From assembly GCA_021203365.1 (NCBI GenBank), contig JAJQBI010000041.1:1-64000 (forward strand): a stretch of DNA of 64,000 nucleotides, read 5' to 3'. Shown here one piece after another: positions 27,113-36,440 of this stretch. The stretch's first letter is position 1. Each line of letters starts with the position of its first letter. The position numbers were made by a program, and so were the translations under genes. The notes beneath the pieces were generated by a model. The model searched no databases, was not told where the DNA came from, and was given only the letters and a program-made list of their open reading frames with translations. Source of the DNA: Clostridiales bacterium. GTDB lineage: Bacteria; Bacillota; Clostridia; Lachnospirales; Lachnospiraceae.

Positions 27113-29044
27113 ATGAGAAGGAACATGTTGTTACTAGGGTTGGCTGCGGTTCTCACACTGGGGATGAGTCTGACCGTTTCGGCGGAAGAAACCTCCGGAG
27201 AGATTTCCCCCTATCGGGCGTGTGAGCACACCAACAGCTATCAGCTGCAGGATGACAGCTATGAAGCCACGGACACGGAAGGCGGCTATCGCCACTATGT
27301 GTGCAGTGAGTGCGGGGCGGAATATTCCTACGAGACAGATCCGCTTGTTTACACGGTAAACCCGGTCACCGGCGAGGAAGTGGATCAGTCCGGCGCCAGC
27401 AACCCTCTGTTTGAAAACTGGGAGTATGTACCGGACGGAGAGCCCCATGTCTTCTGGTCCAGAGACGACGAGGAATGGAGGGTGTATATCTATGGCTCCC
27501 ATGACGCCAACGGGACCTCCATGTGTGACACTGACCAGGTTCTGTGGTCCGCGCCGGTGTACGATTTAAGTGACTGGAGATATGAGGGAGTCATTTTCGA
27601 GCTTGAAGAAGACAGCACCTATGGCGGAACCATGCTTTTCGCGCCAGATGCGGATTATGATGTCACAACGGATACCTATTATATGGTTTCCAGCCAGGTA
27701 TTTGACAATTCCGTACTTCGTGCCGCGGACAGTCCGCTGGGACCCTGGGATGAATCCGAAGGTCTTCTGGTGATTCCTACCAAAAACAGCTATGACCCGA
27801 GCCTGTACATTGAAGACGGAACCATTTACATGGCCGTTTCCACCATGACCTCCGGGTACTCTGACAATGAGGAAATCCAGGCTATGGTTGATGAGGACAA
27901 TTACACCACCGGCATGCGGCACGTAGCCGCCATCTACCAGCTGGAGGGCAACGCAGACGACGGATATGAAATCGCCGCCACCACCTGGTGCCCCACCGAT
28001 GAACGCGGATATCTTCCCATCTATGAAGGACCGTCTCTCACCGGCTATGTAGAGGAGCTGGACGCCTACGTTCTGCTCTATGTAAGCTATGAGGTCGGCG
28101 CGGACGGAAGCTTTTACAATTCCACCATCTCCTACGTATACACAGATGACCTTATGAACGGCACCTGGCATTATGGCAGCAATGGTGTAGAGGGCGATAT
28201 TGTGGAATACGACACCAGTGCCCTGATCAGCGGCGACCATGGAAATGTAATTTCGGATACCAGCGGACGCTATGTGCGCAATCTGGAAACCGGAGAGATG
28301 GAATTCACCGATTTTGCCACCTACATAATCGGAAACAACCATGGCGGCATGGCAAAAGTCAACGGAGAATGGTATTTCTTCGGCCATCGCCAGACCAACG
28401 CCAGCAACGCCTCCCGTCAGGCCATCGCGGGGCAGCTGACCCTTTACATGGACGAGGAAACCTCGGAACCTGTAATTGAGCCCATGGAATTCACCTCCAG
28501 CGGTATCTCAGACAGTCTGGACGCCTACACCATCTGGGACGCAAACGTAACCACCTATCTGCTGGAAGCCATTGACCATCCCGCACCTTCTGTGGAGGCA
28601 AACAACGTTCACAGCGACTGCCTGGAAAACGGCCCTTACATTAAAGCCGACCGGGATACAGAAGCGGTTCACACCACTTATGTGGCAAATCTGAAAAACG
28701 GAAACATTGTAGGTTACAAATATCTGGACTTTGGAGATGCCTCCGAAAACACCTTAAAAGTTCTTGTCGCACAGAATGCCGGTGACGCGGACGGCACTGC
28801 GGAAATATATATTGACGCGCCTTCCGGGGAAGACGGAGGAACAAAGATCGGAGAGCTTTCCATCACCGCAGAGGCCATTGAATCGGCGGAAGAGAAAGAA
28901 GATGGCTCAGACGGCACCTCCTGGAGCTGGCTGTCCTGCGATACAGATGAAATTTCCGGTGTTCATGCTGTGTACTTTGTATTCTCTTCTGACAGTGATG
29001 ACGAAATCTGTATCATGGATCAGTTTGGATTTGAAGCTAAATAA
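27113..29044 (+). CDS. Secreted glycoside hydrolase family 43-like protein
   Basis: A 643-residue exported protein. A signal peptide ends at VSAEE (near residue 25). A short Cys-rich segment follows (ACEHTNSYQL and VCSECGAEYSYE, a CxxC pair). The five-bladed propeller runs about 95-470, with VFWSRDDEEWRVYIYGSHD, FAPDADYDVTTDTYYM, NSYDPSLYIEDGTIYMA and IIGNNHGGMAK as GH43-like strands. The C-terminal 150 residues look like a carbohydrate-binding beta-sandwich (VGYKYLDFGD, HAVYFVFSS). The probable substrate is an arabinose- or xylose-containing plant polymer. There is no LPxTG anchor, so it is probably released. AAAGGAGG precedes the ATG. Confidence 0.85.
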   Translation: MRRNMLLLGLAAVLTLGMSLTVSAEETSGEISPYRACEHTNSYQLQDDSYEATDTEGGYRHYVCSECGAEYSYETDPLVYTVNPVTGEEVDQSGASNPLFENWEYVPDGEPHVFWSRDDEEWRVYIYGSHDANGTSMCDTDQVLWSAPVYDLSDWRYEGVIFELEEDSTYGGTMLFAPDADYDVTTDTYYMVSSQVFDNSVLRAADSPLGPWDESEGLLVIPTKNSYDPSLYIEDGTIYMAVSTMTSGYSDNEEIQAMVDEDNYTTGMRHVAAIYQLEGNADDGYEIAATTWCPTDERGYLPIYEGPSLTGYVEELDAYVLLYVSYEVGADGSFYNSTISYVYTDDLMNGTWHYGSNGVEGDIVEYDTSALISGDHGNVISDTSGRYVRNLETGEMEFTDFATYIIGNNHGGMAKVNGEWYFFGHRQTNASNASRQAIAGQLTLYMDEETSEPVIEPMEFTSSGISDSLDAYTIWDANVTTYLLEAIDHPAPSVEANNVHSDCLENGPYIKADRDTEAVHTTYVANLKNGNIVGYKYLDFGDASENTLKVLVAQNAGDADGTAEIYIDAPSGEDGGTKIGELSITAEAIESAEEKEDGSDGTSWSWLSCDTDEISGVHAVYFVFSSDSDDEICIMDQFGFEAK

Positions 29045-29098
29045 ACCAGAAATCCCAGGCTGAGGATCTCTCCTGATTCGGAACCTGCATAATAAAAT

Positions 29099-29156
29099 CC
29101 GGCCGGCTGCCTTCACGCTGCATGATTCGCAGCGCAAAAGGCAGCCGGCCGTTTTT
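29099..29156 (+). terminator. Strong terminator after the GH43 gene (bidirectional)
   Basis: CCGGCCGGCTGCC and GGCAGCCGGCCG form a 12-base GC-rich stem that encloses a second small hairpin (CGCTGC/GCAGCG), followed by five T. It lies between the converging GH43 and bioY genes. Confidence 0.9.
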
Positions 29157-29180
29157 ACACAAAAATTCTGTGATATTTTC

Positions 29181-29738
29181 TCATGCCACGTATTTTCGCA
29201 GCTTATTGGAAAGCACAAAAGCCAGCGCGATCTTCACAAGATCGGGGATCACAAAGGGAAAAACGCACCAGCCCAGAACCGCCACAAGGCCTACCGCACC
29301 GGTCTGGCTGGTATAGACCACCATAAACCATATGGTTCCAAGCGCATAACACACAAGCAGCCCCAGCACCATGGACAGGAGCAGAACCACCGGCTTTTTC
29401 CCGAAAAACTTCTCAATGGCCCACATCAGCAGTGCGGAAAAAAGGAAACCGACCAGGTAGCCTCCAGTAGTTCCAAGAAGTTTTCCGATTCCCCCGGTAA
29501 ATCCGGAAAACACAGGAAGACCCACTGCTCCCATAAGAAGAAACACCAGAACAGACATGGTGCCTCTCTTTCCTCCAAGGCATCCAACCGCCATAAAAAC
29601 AGCAAAGGTCTGCAGGGTAAACGGCACCGTAGTGGGAATGGAAATCCAGGAACACACCGCCATTAACACGGCAAACATGGCAATGTAAACCATATCACGG
29701 GTTTTGCTCACAGGTCCTGTTGTTGTGATCGTACTCAT
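29181..29738 (-). CDS. bioY: Biotin transporter BioY (ECF S component)
   Basis: A 185-residue membrane protein of six helices that binds biotin and works with the shared ECF energising module. MAVGCLGGKRGTMSVLVFLLMGAVGLPVFSGFTGG (in pieces LGGKRGTMSV and GAVGLPVFSGFTGG) and TGGYLVGF are the BioY signatures. The track ORF starts at 29801; ATG 29738 has GAGGA upstream and fits the family. A BirA-type operator overlaps its promoter, so it should be repressed when biotin is plentiful. No ecfA/T genes are next to it. Confidence 0.95.
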   Translation of the reverse strand: MSTITTTGPVSKTRDMVYIAMFAVLMAVCSWISIPTTVPFTLQTFAVFMAVGCLGGKRGTMSVLVFLLMGAVGLPVFSGFTGGIGKLLGTTGGYLVGFLFSALLMWAIEKFFGKKPVVLLLSMVLGLLVCYALGTIWFMVVYTSQTGAVGLVAVLGWCVFPFVIPDLVKIALAFVLSNKLRKYVA

Positions 29739-29772
29739 ACTCAAATCCTCTCCTTTGTTTTTTCTGTCAGTA

Positions 29773-29826
29773 AATCTAACACACAGGATTCTAATTGTCA
29801 ACCTTTATTTTTTTATCGGTTTACAT
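29773..29826 (-). promoter_or_regulatory. bioY promoter with BirA-type operator
   Basis: On the minus strand TTGACA (29796-29801) and TAGATT (29773-29778) are 17 bases apart. Overlapping the -35 box is TTGTCAACC-N14-GGTTTACAT (29795-29826, plus strand), which matches the BirA box pattern TTGTAAACC-N14/16-GGTTTACAA at 16 of 18 positions. Biotin-loaded BirA would block polymerase here. Confidence 0.82.
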
Positions 29827-29875
29827 TTGCAGTCCAAAAACCAACGGAAATTCCAGAACCTATAGATCCCAAATT

Positions 29876-29919
29876 AAAAAGCCGTTTCCGAGGGCTTCTG
29901 CCCTGCTGTCGGAAACGGC
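29876..29919 (-). terminator. Terminator after the 3D-domain gene
   Basis: GCCGTTTCCGA pairs perfectly with TCGGAAACGGC, with T runs on both sides. It serves the leftward 3D-domain gene and insulates bioY. Confidence 0.88.
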
Positions 29920-29943
29920 TTTTTTACCGGATAAATTGTATAA

Positions 29944-31299
29944 TCAGCTCACCAGATACACATCCGCGTACTGCAGACCAAAGGCCAGAGCCTCTGCGTG
30001 ACTGTCAAAGTAAATATCCACATGCCCGTACGGTGTGCCCAGATCCTCTACCGTATAGATTGTCCCATTGATGGAAAGCTTGGTTCCAAAGGCCACACCG
30101 GCCATCGCCACAGTTCTTCCCGCTGTAGGGGTGGTTCCGCTGGCGGTCAGATTTCCGGCCGTCCCGCAGCAGATCGCACAGTTACAGTAAGCGGTCAGCT
30201 TAAAATTCCCAAGGTAGGTTCCGGTGGAAGAGGAAGTGCTTTCCGTCGTCTCTGTATAATCCGTGGTATCGTAACCGGACGTATCACTCGTATCCGAAGT
30301 ATCCGATTCTGTGTAATCCTCAGAACTGTCATAGGCAGCTGCACTTTCAGAGCTGTCCTCTTCATATGTTTCTTCGGAATAAGTTTCATCCTCATATGTA
30401 TCTTCAGAATAGGAGTCCTCCTCATATGTATCCTCGGAATATGTTTCCTGGGTCCCGGAGGAATCGTCTTCGTAATCTGCAGCCCCGGAAGCGCTTTCCT
30501 GCGCCGCTTCTGCCTCTGCGGCCGCCGCAGCTGCAGCCGCCTGTGCCGCCGCTTCTGCTTCCGCCTGTGCTACCAGAGCCGTAATACTGCTCTGTGCACT
30601 GCTGATTTCCGCCATAAGCTGGCTGGCTTCTGCCTGACTGGCGCTGATCTCATTTACATAGGAGACGATGCTGTCACTGGTGGTCGCCGCCAGTGTCTGC
30701 ACCTCCGCCTGCGCCGCGGATTTTTCCGTAAGCAGCGCGTCAATCTCCGCAGCCTCCTGCTCCGCCTGCGCTTCCTGGGCAGCGATGCTTTCCTGCAGTG
30801 CCTCATATTCCTCCAGCTTTTCCCTGTCATACTGGGTAAGCTCTGCTATATTTGTCGCTTTATTAATAAAATCCGCCAGGTTTTCTGAAGAAAGAAGGAT
30901 CTCCAGTGTACTGCTGCTTCCCTGTTCATACAGATATACAATCCTCGTCTTCATAGCTTCATACTGGGCGGCCGCAGTCTGCTTCGCTGCCTCCAGCTGT
31001 GCGTTAAGGACGGTCAGTTCCTCTTCCTTCTCCGCCGCCTGAGTACTGAGCTGGGATATGGTCTCTGTCAGCTCATCATACTGGGCTTCCAGCTGAGATA
31101 AATATGTCTGCAGCTCCTGTTTTTTACTTTCCAGGCTGCTGATCGTACTCTGTGTCGCCGCCAGTTCACTCTCCGCAGCGGCTTTCTCTGCCTGCGCGCT
31201 GGCAATCTGATCGTCTAATGTGGACGCATATGCCGTTCCTCCAACAGATAACGTGAGAAGGCCGGCCAATAATAAGGATAATACCTTCTTTTTCTTCAT
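29944..31299 (-). CDS. Secreted cell-wall protein: PcsB-like coiled coil plus 3D domain
   Basis: A 451-residue exported protein. The signal peptide is residues 1-25 (MKKKKVLSLLLAG). A long coiled coil of the PcsB/CwlO type covers about 28-260 (QLEAQYDELTETISQL). An Ala-rich, then very acidic Tyr/Ser/Glu repeat linker (EDTYEEDSYSED) covers about 265-360. The C-terminal 3D domain (370-451) has LTAYCNC, RTVAMAG and DLGTPYGHVDIYFDSHAEA; the three Asp give the domain its name and form a lytic-transglycosylase-like site. It probably cuts or remodels peptidoglycan under control of the coiled coil. Monocistronic, with its own terminator. Confidence 0.88.
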   Translation of the reverse strand: MKKKKVLSLLLAGLLTLSVGGTAYASTLDDQIASAQAEKAAAESELAATQSTISSLESKKQELQTYLSQLEAQYDELTETISQLSTQAAEKEEELTVLNAQLEAAKQTAAAQYEAMKTRIVYLYEQGSSSTLEILLSSENLADFINKATNIAELTQYDREKLEEYEALQESIAAQEAQAEQEAAEIDALLTEKSAAQAEVQTLAATTSDSIVSYVNEISASQAEASQLMAEISSAQSSITALVAQAEAEAAAQAAAAAAAAEAEAAQESASGAADYEDDSSGTQETYSEDTYEEDSYSEDTYEDETYSEETYEEDSSESAAAYDSSEDYTESDTSDTSDTSGYDTTDYTETTESTSSSTGTYLGNFKLTAYCNCAICCGTAGNLTASGTTPTAGRTVAMAGVAFGTKLSINGTIYTVEDLGTPYGHVDIYFDSHAEALAFGLQYADVYLVS

Positions 31300-31446
31300 A
31301 ATCTAAACACCTCTTCATCGTTCTGTCCCCTAGTATAACACTTTTTTCAAAAAATGCAACACTTTTATTTCATTTTTGTAATAATTGTGTAATATTTCCA
31401 GTTGGAAGCGATGAAAACGGTGAGGATTCTCCGCCGGATATACGTC

Positions 31447-31478
31447 AAAAGGCGATGCTTCCTCTCTGAAGCACCGCC
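31447..31478 (-). terminator. Terminator after spoVG
   Basis: On the minus strand GGCGGTGCTTC and GAAGCATCGCC pair (one G-U) around a six-base loop, followed by four T. Confidence 0.75.
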
Positions 31479-31528
31479 CTGTTTTCTGCTGATCCTAAGC
31501 TGCCTGTGATGGAATTCAGATTAACGCA

Positions 31529-31813
31529 TCAGTCCTGCACAGCCTCCTCCGGCTCCGCGGCCAGAACATCCTGATATCTTCCAAGAATGATCGTCTGGAT
31601 CTTATCCCTTGTAACGGAATTAATCGGGTGAGCGATGTCACGGTATTCGCCATCCGCCGCTTTACGGCTTGGCATTGCAATAAAAAGCCCTTTTTCACCC
31701 TCGATGACCTTAATGTCATGAACCACAAATTCATCATCAATGGTAATGGAGACAACAGCTTTCATCTTGCCTTCTTTTGCAACCTTCCTCACACGTACAT
31801 CTGTAATATTCAT
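31529..31813 (-). CDS. spoVG: Septation / sporulation regulator SpoVG
   Basis: A 94-residue nucleic-acid-binding regulator. [29 protein letters not shown] and the highly conserved [21 protein letters not shown] identify it clearly. In Firmicutes SpoVG binds DNA and RNA and affects septation, capsule and virulence genes. It sits alone, upstream of its terminator and downstream of glgD with an 83-base gap. AAAGGGG precedes the ATG. Its presence fits a spore-former lineage but does not prove sporulation. Confidence 0.96.
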   Translation of the reverse strand: MNITDVRVRKVAKEGKMKAVVSITIDDEFVVHDIKVIEGEKGLFIAMPSRKAADGEYRDIAHPINSVTRDKIQTIILGRYQDVLAAEPEEAVQD

Positions 31814-31896
31814 AATTCACATGCCCCTTTCGTTTCGCATATGTATCTGCGGGGATTCGTAACTGCTTTGCCGTCACAGTTTACGGGATCTGCAGC

Positions 31897-33015
31897 TTAT
31901 AATACATAACGCTCATTTTTCTCCACAACGATCCTTATCCCGGATTCGCCGCAGTAGTAAGAATTTGCCCGGATGGTATCCCGGCTTTCTACAATGCAAT
32001 TCTCAATGTGTGTATTGTCTCCTATATACACATCATTCAGAATTACAGAATTCCTGATCACGCAATTGTTCCCCACAAATACATCCCTGAAAAGGACTGA
32101 ATTTTCCACTGTGCCATTCACTATGCACCCGCTGGACACAAGACTGTTTGATACATGGGCACCCGGATTATATTTCGCCGGTGGAAGGTCGTCGATCTTT
32201 GTTTTTATCGGCGGATCCTGCCTGAAGAAATAATTCCTTATCTCCGGCTTCAGGAAATCCATATTCGTCTGATAATAGGATTCCACCGTGGAGATGTTAC
32301 TCCAGTATGCGTCAGTCTTATACCCGTAAATCCTCTTCAGGTTCTTATACCGGATGAGAATATCATTGACAAAATCCTTCCGTCCCTCCTGTGCTGCCTT
32401 TTCAATGAGCTCAATGAGCTGCCTCCTCCGAATCACATAAATCCCCGTGGAAACGGTGTTATAGGAAGAAACAATTGGTTTCTCCTCGAATTCCTCTATT
32501 CTGCCATCGTCATTCATACAAACGGCTCCGAAGCGCTCAACCTCAGACGGATCCGGACAGGCCGTACACACTACGGTTACATCCGCGCGCTTCGCTATGT
32601 GATATTCCAGAACTTTATTATAATCCAGCTTATATACACCGTCGCCGGACGCAATTACCACATAAGGCTCATGGCTGTTTTTCAGAAATGTCAGATTCTG
32701 ATATATGGCGTCCGCCGTTCCCTGATACCACAGGCTGTTCTCCCTGGTAATCGTCGGGGTAAAAACAAAAAGTCCTCCCTGCTTTCGCCCGAAATCCCAC
32801 CACTTTGAAGAGCTCAGATGCTCGTTCAGTGAACGGGAATTATACTGGGTCAGCACCGCAACCTTCTGAATGTGAGAGTTCGCCATATTGCTCAGCGCAA
32901 AATCCACCGCACGATAGCTTCCCGCAATGGGCATGGCTGCCACAGCTCTCTTATTGGATAATTCTCTCATCCGGCTGCTGTTTCCGCCGGCCAGTATGAT
33001 ACCGATCGCCCTCAT
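31897..33015 (-). CDS. glgD: Glucose-1-phosphate adenylyltransferase, GlgD subunit
   Basis: A 372-residue paralogue of GlgC. It keeps the nucleotidyltransferase fold ([19 protein letters not shown]) and the C-terminal left-handed helix repeats ([19 protein letters not shown]). In Bacillus-type systems GlgD has little activity alone and stimulates GlgC in a heterotetramer. Its N-terminal loop lacks the Gly-rich GGQGSRL and the [14 protein letters not shown] activator segment of GlgC. Its ATG overlaps the glgC stop by four bases (ATGA), so the two subunits are coupled. No glycogen synthase or branching enzyme gene is in the window. Confidence 0.95.
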   Translation of the reverse strand: MRAIGIILAGGNSSRMRELSNKRAVAAMPIAGSYRAVDFALSNMANSHIQKVAVLTQYNSRSLNEHLSSSKWWDFGRKQGGLFVFTPTITRENSLWYQGTADAIYQNLTFLKNSHEPYVVIASGDGVYKLDYNKVLEYHIAKRADVTVVCTACPDPSEVERFGAVCMNDDGRIEEFEEKPIVSSYNTVSTGIYVIRRRQLIELIEKAAQEGRKDFVNDILIRYKNLKRIYGYKTDAYWSNISTVESYYQTNMDFLKPEIRNYFFRQDPPIKTKIDDLPPAKYNPGAHVSNSLVSSGCIVNGTVENSVLFRDVFVGNNCVIRNSVILNDVYIGDNTHIENCIVESRDTIRANSYYCGESGIRIVVEKNERYVL

Positions 33016-34289
33016 ACCCTACCACCATCCTTTGCTGCGATTACCTGCCCTCCGGCAAGCTCCCCTCCCGGATAATCCTCCGGGGTGGTAACCCCGCTGA
33101 TCGCGGTATTCCTGCCGATTCTCACATTAGAAGGAATCACGCTTCTCTCACCAATGGTCGCAAGTCCAAAGGAATAAACGGAAGGCTTATACACGTTCGG
33201 CACTTCCTCACCAAACCCGATCTCCACATGATCGCCAACCACAACATCCTCGGCGAGAATCGCCTTATCCATCCGAACGTCCTGGCCAATGGATGTATTG
33301 CGCATGATAATGGATCCGCGAATCACACTTCCTTTTCCAATGATCACATTGGGACCGATCACAGAATCATGCACTTCCCCGTAGATCTCTGCCCCCTCTC
33401 CGATCAGACAGCGGTCAACCACCGCTTCCGATGAAATATACTGGGGAGGAATAATATCTCCCTTGGTATAAATTTTCCAGAATTCCTCATAAAGATTAAA
33501 CTCGGGAATAATGTCAATCAGCTCCATATTGGCTTCCCAATAAGAGCCAAGAGTCCCCACATCTTTCCAGTAGCTGTTGTACTCATATGCAAAAAGTCTC
33601 TGACCCTTTTCCCTGCAGTATGGGAGTATGTGTTTGCCGAAATCACAGCTGCTCTGATCCTTCAGCGCGGTCAGCGCTTCCTTAAGCACCGGCCAGGAAA
33701 AAATATAAATTCCCATGGACGCCAGATTGCTGCTGGGATGCTCAGGCTTCTCCTCGAATTCCGTAATCCGCCCCGTCTCATCCGCCACCATGATGCCAAA
33801 ACGCCCCGCCTCCTCTATGGGCACCGGCATACAGGCAATGGTGACATCCGCCCGGTTCGCCTTATGAAAATCCAGCATAATCTCATAGTCCATTTTGTAA
33901 ATATGATCTCCGGAAAGAATAAGTACATAATCCGGATTGTACTGCTCCATATATTCAAGGTTCTGATAAACGGCATTCGCTGTACCTGTATACCATTCAC
34001 TGTCCGTACTCTTCTCATAAGGAGGGAGAATCGTTACGCCTCCCTCATTCCTGTCCAGATCCCACGGAATGCCAATCCCTATATGTGCATTCAGACGCAG
34101 CGGCCGATACTGAGTCAGAACCCCCACCGTGTCTATCCCTGAATTAATACAGTTGCTCAGAGGAAAATCAATGATCCGATATTTCCCCCCGAAGGCAACC
34201 GCCGGCTTCGCCACCTTCTCTGTCAGCACACCAAGTCTGCTTCCCTGGCCTCCGGCTAAAAGCATTGCAATCATTTCTTTTTTTATCAT
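33012..34289 (-). CDS. glgC: Glucose-1-phosphate adenylyltransferase, GlgC catalytic subunit
   Basis: A 425-residue enzyme making ADP-glucose for glycogen from ATP and glucose-1-phosphate. The N-terminus has [14 protein letters not shown], the allosteric and catalytic [19 protein letters not shown], the catalytic Asp in [10 protein letters not shown] and the sugar-phosphate loop [10 protein letters not shown]. Hexapeptide-repeat beta-helix strands fill the last 130 residues. AGAGGTG precedes the ATG. A good promoter lies just upstream. It is the first gene of glgC-glgD. Confidence 0.97.
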   Translation of the reverse strand: MIKKEMIAMLLAGGQGSRLGVLTEKVAKPAVAFGGKYRIIDFPLSNCINSGIDTVGVLTQYRPLRLNAHIGIGIPWDLDRNEGGVTILPPYEKSTDSEWYTGTANAVYQNLEYMEQYNPDYVLILSGDHIYKMDYEIMLDFHKANRADVTIACMPVPIEEAGRFGIMVADETGRITEFEEKPEHPSSNLASMGIYIFSWPVLKEALTALKDQSSCDFGKHILPYCREKGQRLFAYEYNSYWKDVGTLGSYWEANMELIDIIPEFNLYEEFWKIYTKGDIIPPQYISSEAVVDRCLIGEGAEIYGEVHDSVIGPNVIIGKGSVIRGSIIMRNTSIGQDVRMDKAILAEDVVVGDHVEIGFGEEVPNVYKPSVYSFGLATIGERSVIPSNVRIGRNTAISGVTTPEDYPGGELAGGQVIAAKDGGRV

Positions 34290-34320
34290 GCAATCACCTC
34301 TTGTATGTTATGATTACATC

Positions 34321-34349
34321 ATTATAGCATACTTTAATCTAATAGTGAA
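34321..34349 (-). promoter_or_regulatory. glgC-glgD promoter
   Basis: On the minus strand TTCACT (34344-34349), a 17-base spacer, then a perfect TATAAT (34321-34326). The predicted start leaves a short leader to the glgC ribosome site. Confidence 0.65.
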
Positions 34350-34609
34350 CATTTTTTACAATAATTTTGTACCAAAATCACGTTTTTTATTGTTATTGTA
34401 TATGATTGCTTCCCATATGCGCAAAATAATTGTTAAAATATTCACCACATATTCCGTCTCCGCCTCCAGCCTGTCTCTCCGGCAGAAACGTTTCCATACA
34501 GGCTTTTACACTTGCCTGGTTTCTGGTCCTGAGTTCCCATTCACAGCCGCTTCGTAACGTCCTGCGCATGATTCAAAAATAACCGCTTTTCATTTTAACC
34601 GGTTCGAGG

Positions 34610-34615
34610 TATAAT
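34610..34615 (+). promoter_or_regulatory. murC -10 box
   Basis: A perfect TATAAT about 64 bases before murC. The matching -35 position reads TTTTCA, a weak fit. Confidence 0.5.
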
Positions 34616-34678
34616 AAAAAAGTCAGAATCCGGGCCATCCCCGTTTCCGGACGAATTTTACAAGCAAGGAGATTTCAT

Positions 34679-36058
34679 ATGTATCAGATAGATTTTCACA
34701 AACCTCTGCATATCCATTTTATTGGAATCGGCGGCATCAGTATGAGCGGACTGGCGGAAATTCTGCTGGAAGAGAATTTCCGCATCTCCGGTTCCGATTC
34801 CAAGGCAAGTCCGCTGACCCGTTCCCTTGAAGAAAGAGGTGTGCAGGTTTTCTACGGTCAGCGCGCTTCCAACATTGCAGAGGGAATTGATGTGGTCGTT
34901 TATACCGCCGCCATCCATCCGGATAACCCTGAATTTGCATGCGCAAAGGAAAAAGGCCTGCCCATGCTGACCCGGGCGGAGCTTCTCGGACAGATCATGC
35001 GCAATTATGAGACCTCCATTGCCGTCGCCGGCACACATGGAAAAACCACAACCACTTCCATGATCTCACATATTCTTCTGGAAGGCAGCTGCGACCCCAC
35101 GATCAGTGTAGGCGGCATTCTTCCCTCCATCGGCGGCAATATCCGTGTAGGCAGCTCCCAGACCTTTATCACGGAAGCCTGTGAATATACCAACAGCTTT
35201 CTGAGCCTTTATCCAACCATCGGCATTATCCTGAATATGGATGCGGATCATCTGGACTTTTTTAAGGATATCGACGATATCCGCCGTTCCTTCCGGAAAT
35301 TCGCGGAGCAGATCCCCGCGGACGGAACTCTGATCATCAATGCGGATACCGCCAGATATCAGGACATCCTCTGTGACCTGCCATGTCACAAAATCACTTA
35401 CGGGCTGGAGAATTCCGCGGATTATACCGCGTCCGATATCACGTGGGACAAATATGGTCATGCCTCCTTCACAGTTTTTATCCATGGTCAGAAGGCCGGC
35501 AGCTATTACCTGAAGGTACCGGGGATTCATAATGTATCCAATGCGCTGGCAGCCATAGCCGCGGCTCATATACTGAAGCTTCCGGAGCCGGTGATCATAA
35601 AGGGACTTGGCGGCTTTACAGGAACCGACCGGCGTTTCCAATATAAAGGAGAGGTAGGCGGTGTTACCATTATAGATGATTATGCCCATCATCCCACAGA
35701 GATCGAAGCCACCCTGCGCGCAGCCCGGAACTATCCCCACCGGAAAATCTGGTGCGTATTCCAGCCTCACACCTATTCCCGGACCAGAGCGCTTCTCCCG
35801 GAATTTTCCAGGGCACTGACTCTGGCAGACCATGTAGTGCTTGCAGATATCTACGCGGCCCGGGAAACCGATAATCTGGGAATCTCCTCAGAGGATCTTC
35901 AGCACGGTATTCAGGATCTTGGAACTCCCTGCGAATACTTTCCGACCTTTGACGAGATCGAAGCTTTTCTCCTGAGCAGCTGTGAACAGGGAGATCTGCT
36001 GATCACCATGGGCGCAGGAGATGTAGTTCTGATCGGTGAACACCTGCTTGGAAAATAA
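34679..36058 (+). CDS. murC: UDP-N-acetylmuramate--L-alanine ligase
   Basis: A cytosolic Mur ligase adding L-Ala to UDP-MurNAc in peptidoglycan synthesis. The N-terminal HFIGIGGISMSGLAEIL binds UDP-MurNAc. VAGTHGKTTTTSMISHIL is the ATP loop (near residue 118), MDADHLDFF holds the metal and substrate contacts, and DDYAHHPTEIEATL is the typical domain-3 signature. The 459-residue length is normal. AAGGAG precedes the ATG. It is followed by a strong terminator, so it is separate from the replication genes after it. Confidence 0.97.
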   Translation: MYQIDFHKPLHIHFIGIGGISMSGLAEILLEENFRISGSDSKASPLTRSLEERGVQVFYGQRASNIAEGIDVVVYTAAIHPDNPEFACAKEKGLPMLTRAELLGQIMRNYETSIAVAGTHGKTTTTSMISHILLEGSCDPTISVGGILPSIGGNIRVGSSQTFITEACEYTNSFLSLYPTIGIILNMDADHLDFFKDIDDIRRSFRKFAEQIPADGTLIINADTARYQDILCDLPCHKITYGLENSADYTASDITWDKYGHASFTVFIHGQKAGSYYLKVPGIHNVSNALAAIAAAHILKLPEPVIIKGLGGFTGTDRRFQYKGEVGGVTIIDDYAHHPTEIEATLRAARNYPHRKIWCVFQPHTYSRTRALLPEFSRALTLADHVVLADIYAARETDNLGISSEDLQHGIQDLGTPCEYFPTFDEIEAFLLSSCEQGDLLITMGAGDVVLIGEHLLGK

Positions 36059-36073
36059 ACATACGAAAAAGAC

Positions 36074-36122
36074 GGCATCTGTGACATCTTCTCTTCCCCT
36101 GAATGTCACAGGTGCCTTTTTT
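36074..36122 (+). terminator. murC terminator
   Basis: GGCATCTGTGACAT pairs with ATGTCACAGGTGCC (one G-U) and is followed by six T. Confidence 0.9.
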
Positions 36123-36131
36123 GAAAAAAAC

Positions 36132-36361
36132 TTTTCCACATCCCTGCGAAACCGGATTTTTCAACCCTCCTGCAGGTTATCCACATTATCCACAATGTTA
36201 TACACAATTTCAAAAAAATTTTTTTGTGGATTCCCATGTGTATAACCCACTTAACATAAATCGACAGGAATTTTTAACAAAATATCCATAAATATTACAA
36301 TTTCCTCACTTTTTCAGTTACCCATAATCACATCTCCACAAAGTTATCCACATTTTCCACA
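36132..36361. promoter_or_regulatory. DnaA-box cluster
   Basis: Five perfect matches to TTATNCACA lie within 176 bases: 36177-36185, 36186-36194 (abutting), 36198-36206, 36237-36245 (reverse) and 36344-36352. TTTTCCACA, one base off, occurs at 36132-36140 and 36353-36361, the latter abutting the preceding box. Between them is very AT-rich DNA including long A and T runs (36212-36225) and a block around 36255-36305. Such density is that of an origin or a DnaA-controlled regulatory region. The dnaD/dnaI-like operon starts about 400 bases downstream. No dnaA or dnaN gene is in the window. Confidence 0.8.
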
Positions 36362-36440
36362 TAATGCCACAAAAAGATCCCCACGTTCCCCCTTTCTTCC
36401 CCCTCCAAAATCCTCTATTCTCAACCTCCAAAACTTGTGA

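Larger units (their letters stand above)
34290..34678. other. Divergent control region between glgC and murC
   Basis: A 389-base AT-rich region holding the leftward glgC promoter and a rightward -10 box for murC. Short ORFs here have no ribosome sites. Nothing else was recognised. Confidence 0.5.

Noticed and set aside
27566-28387. 273-residue minus-strand ORF
   Set aside because: It is antisense to the GH43-like gene with no supporting motif.
36132-36361. Calling the DnaA-box cluster the chromosomal oriC
   Set aside because: No dnaA, dnaN, recF, gyrB or rpmH gene is in the window and gene orientation does not diverge from this point. Box density alone is not enough, so it is listed as a DnaA-box cluster.
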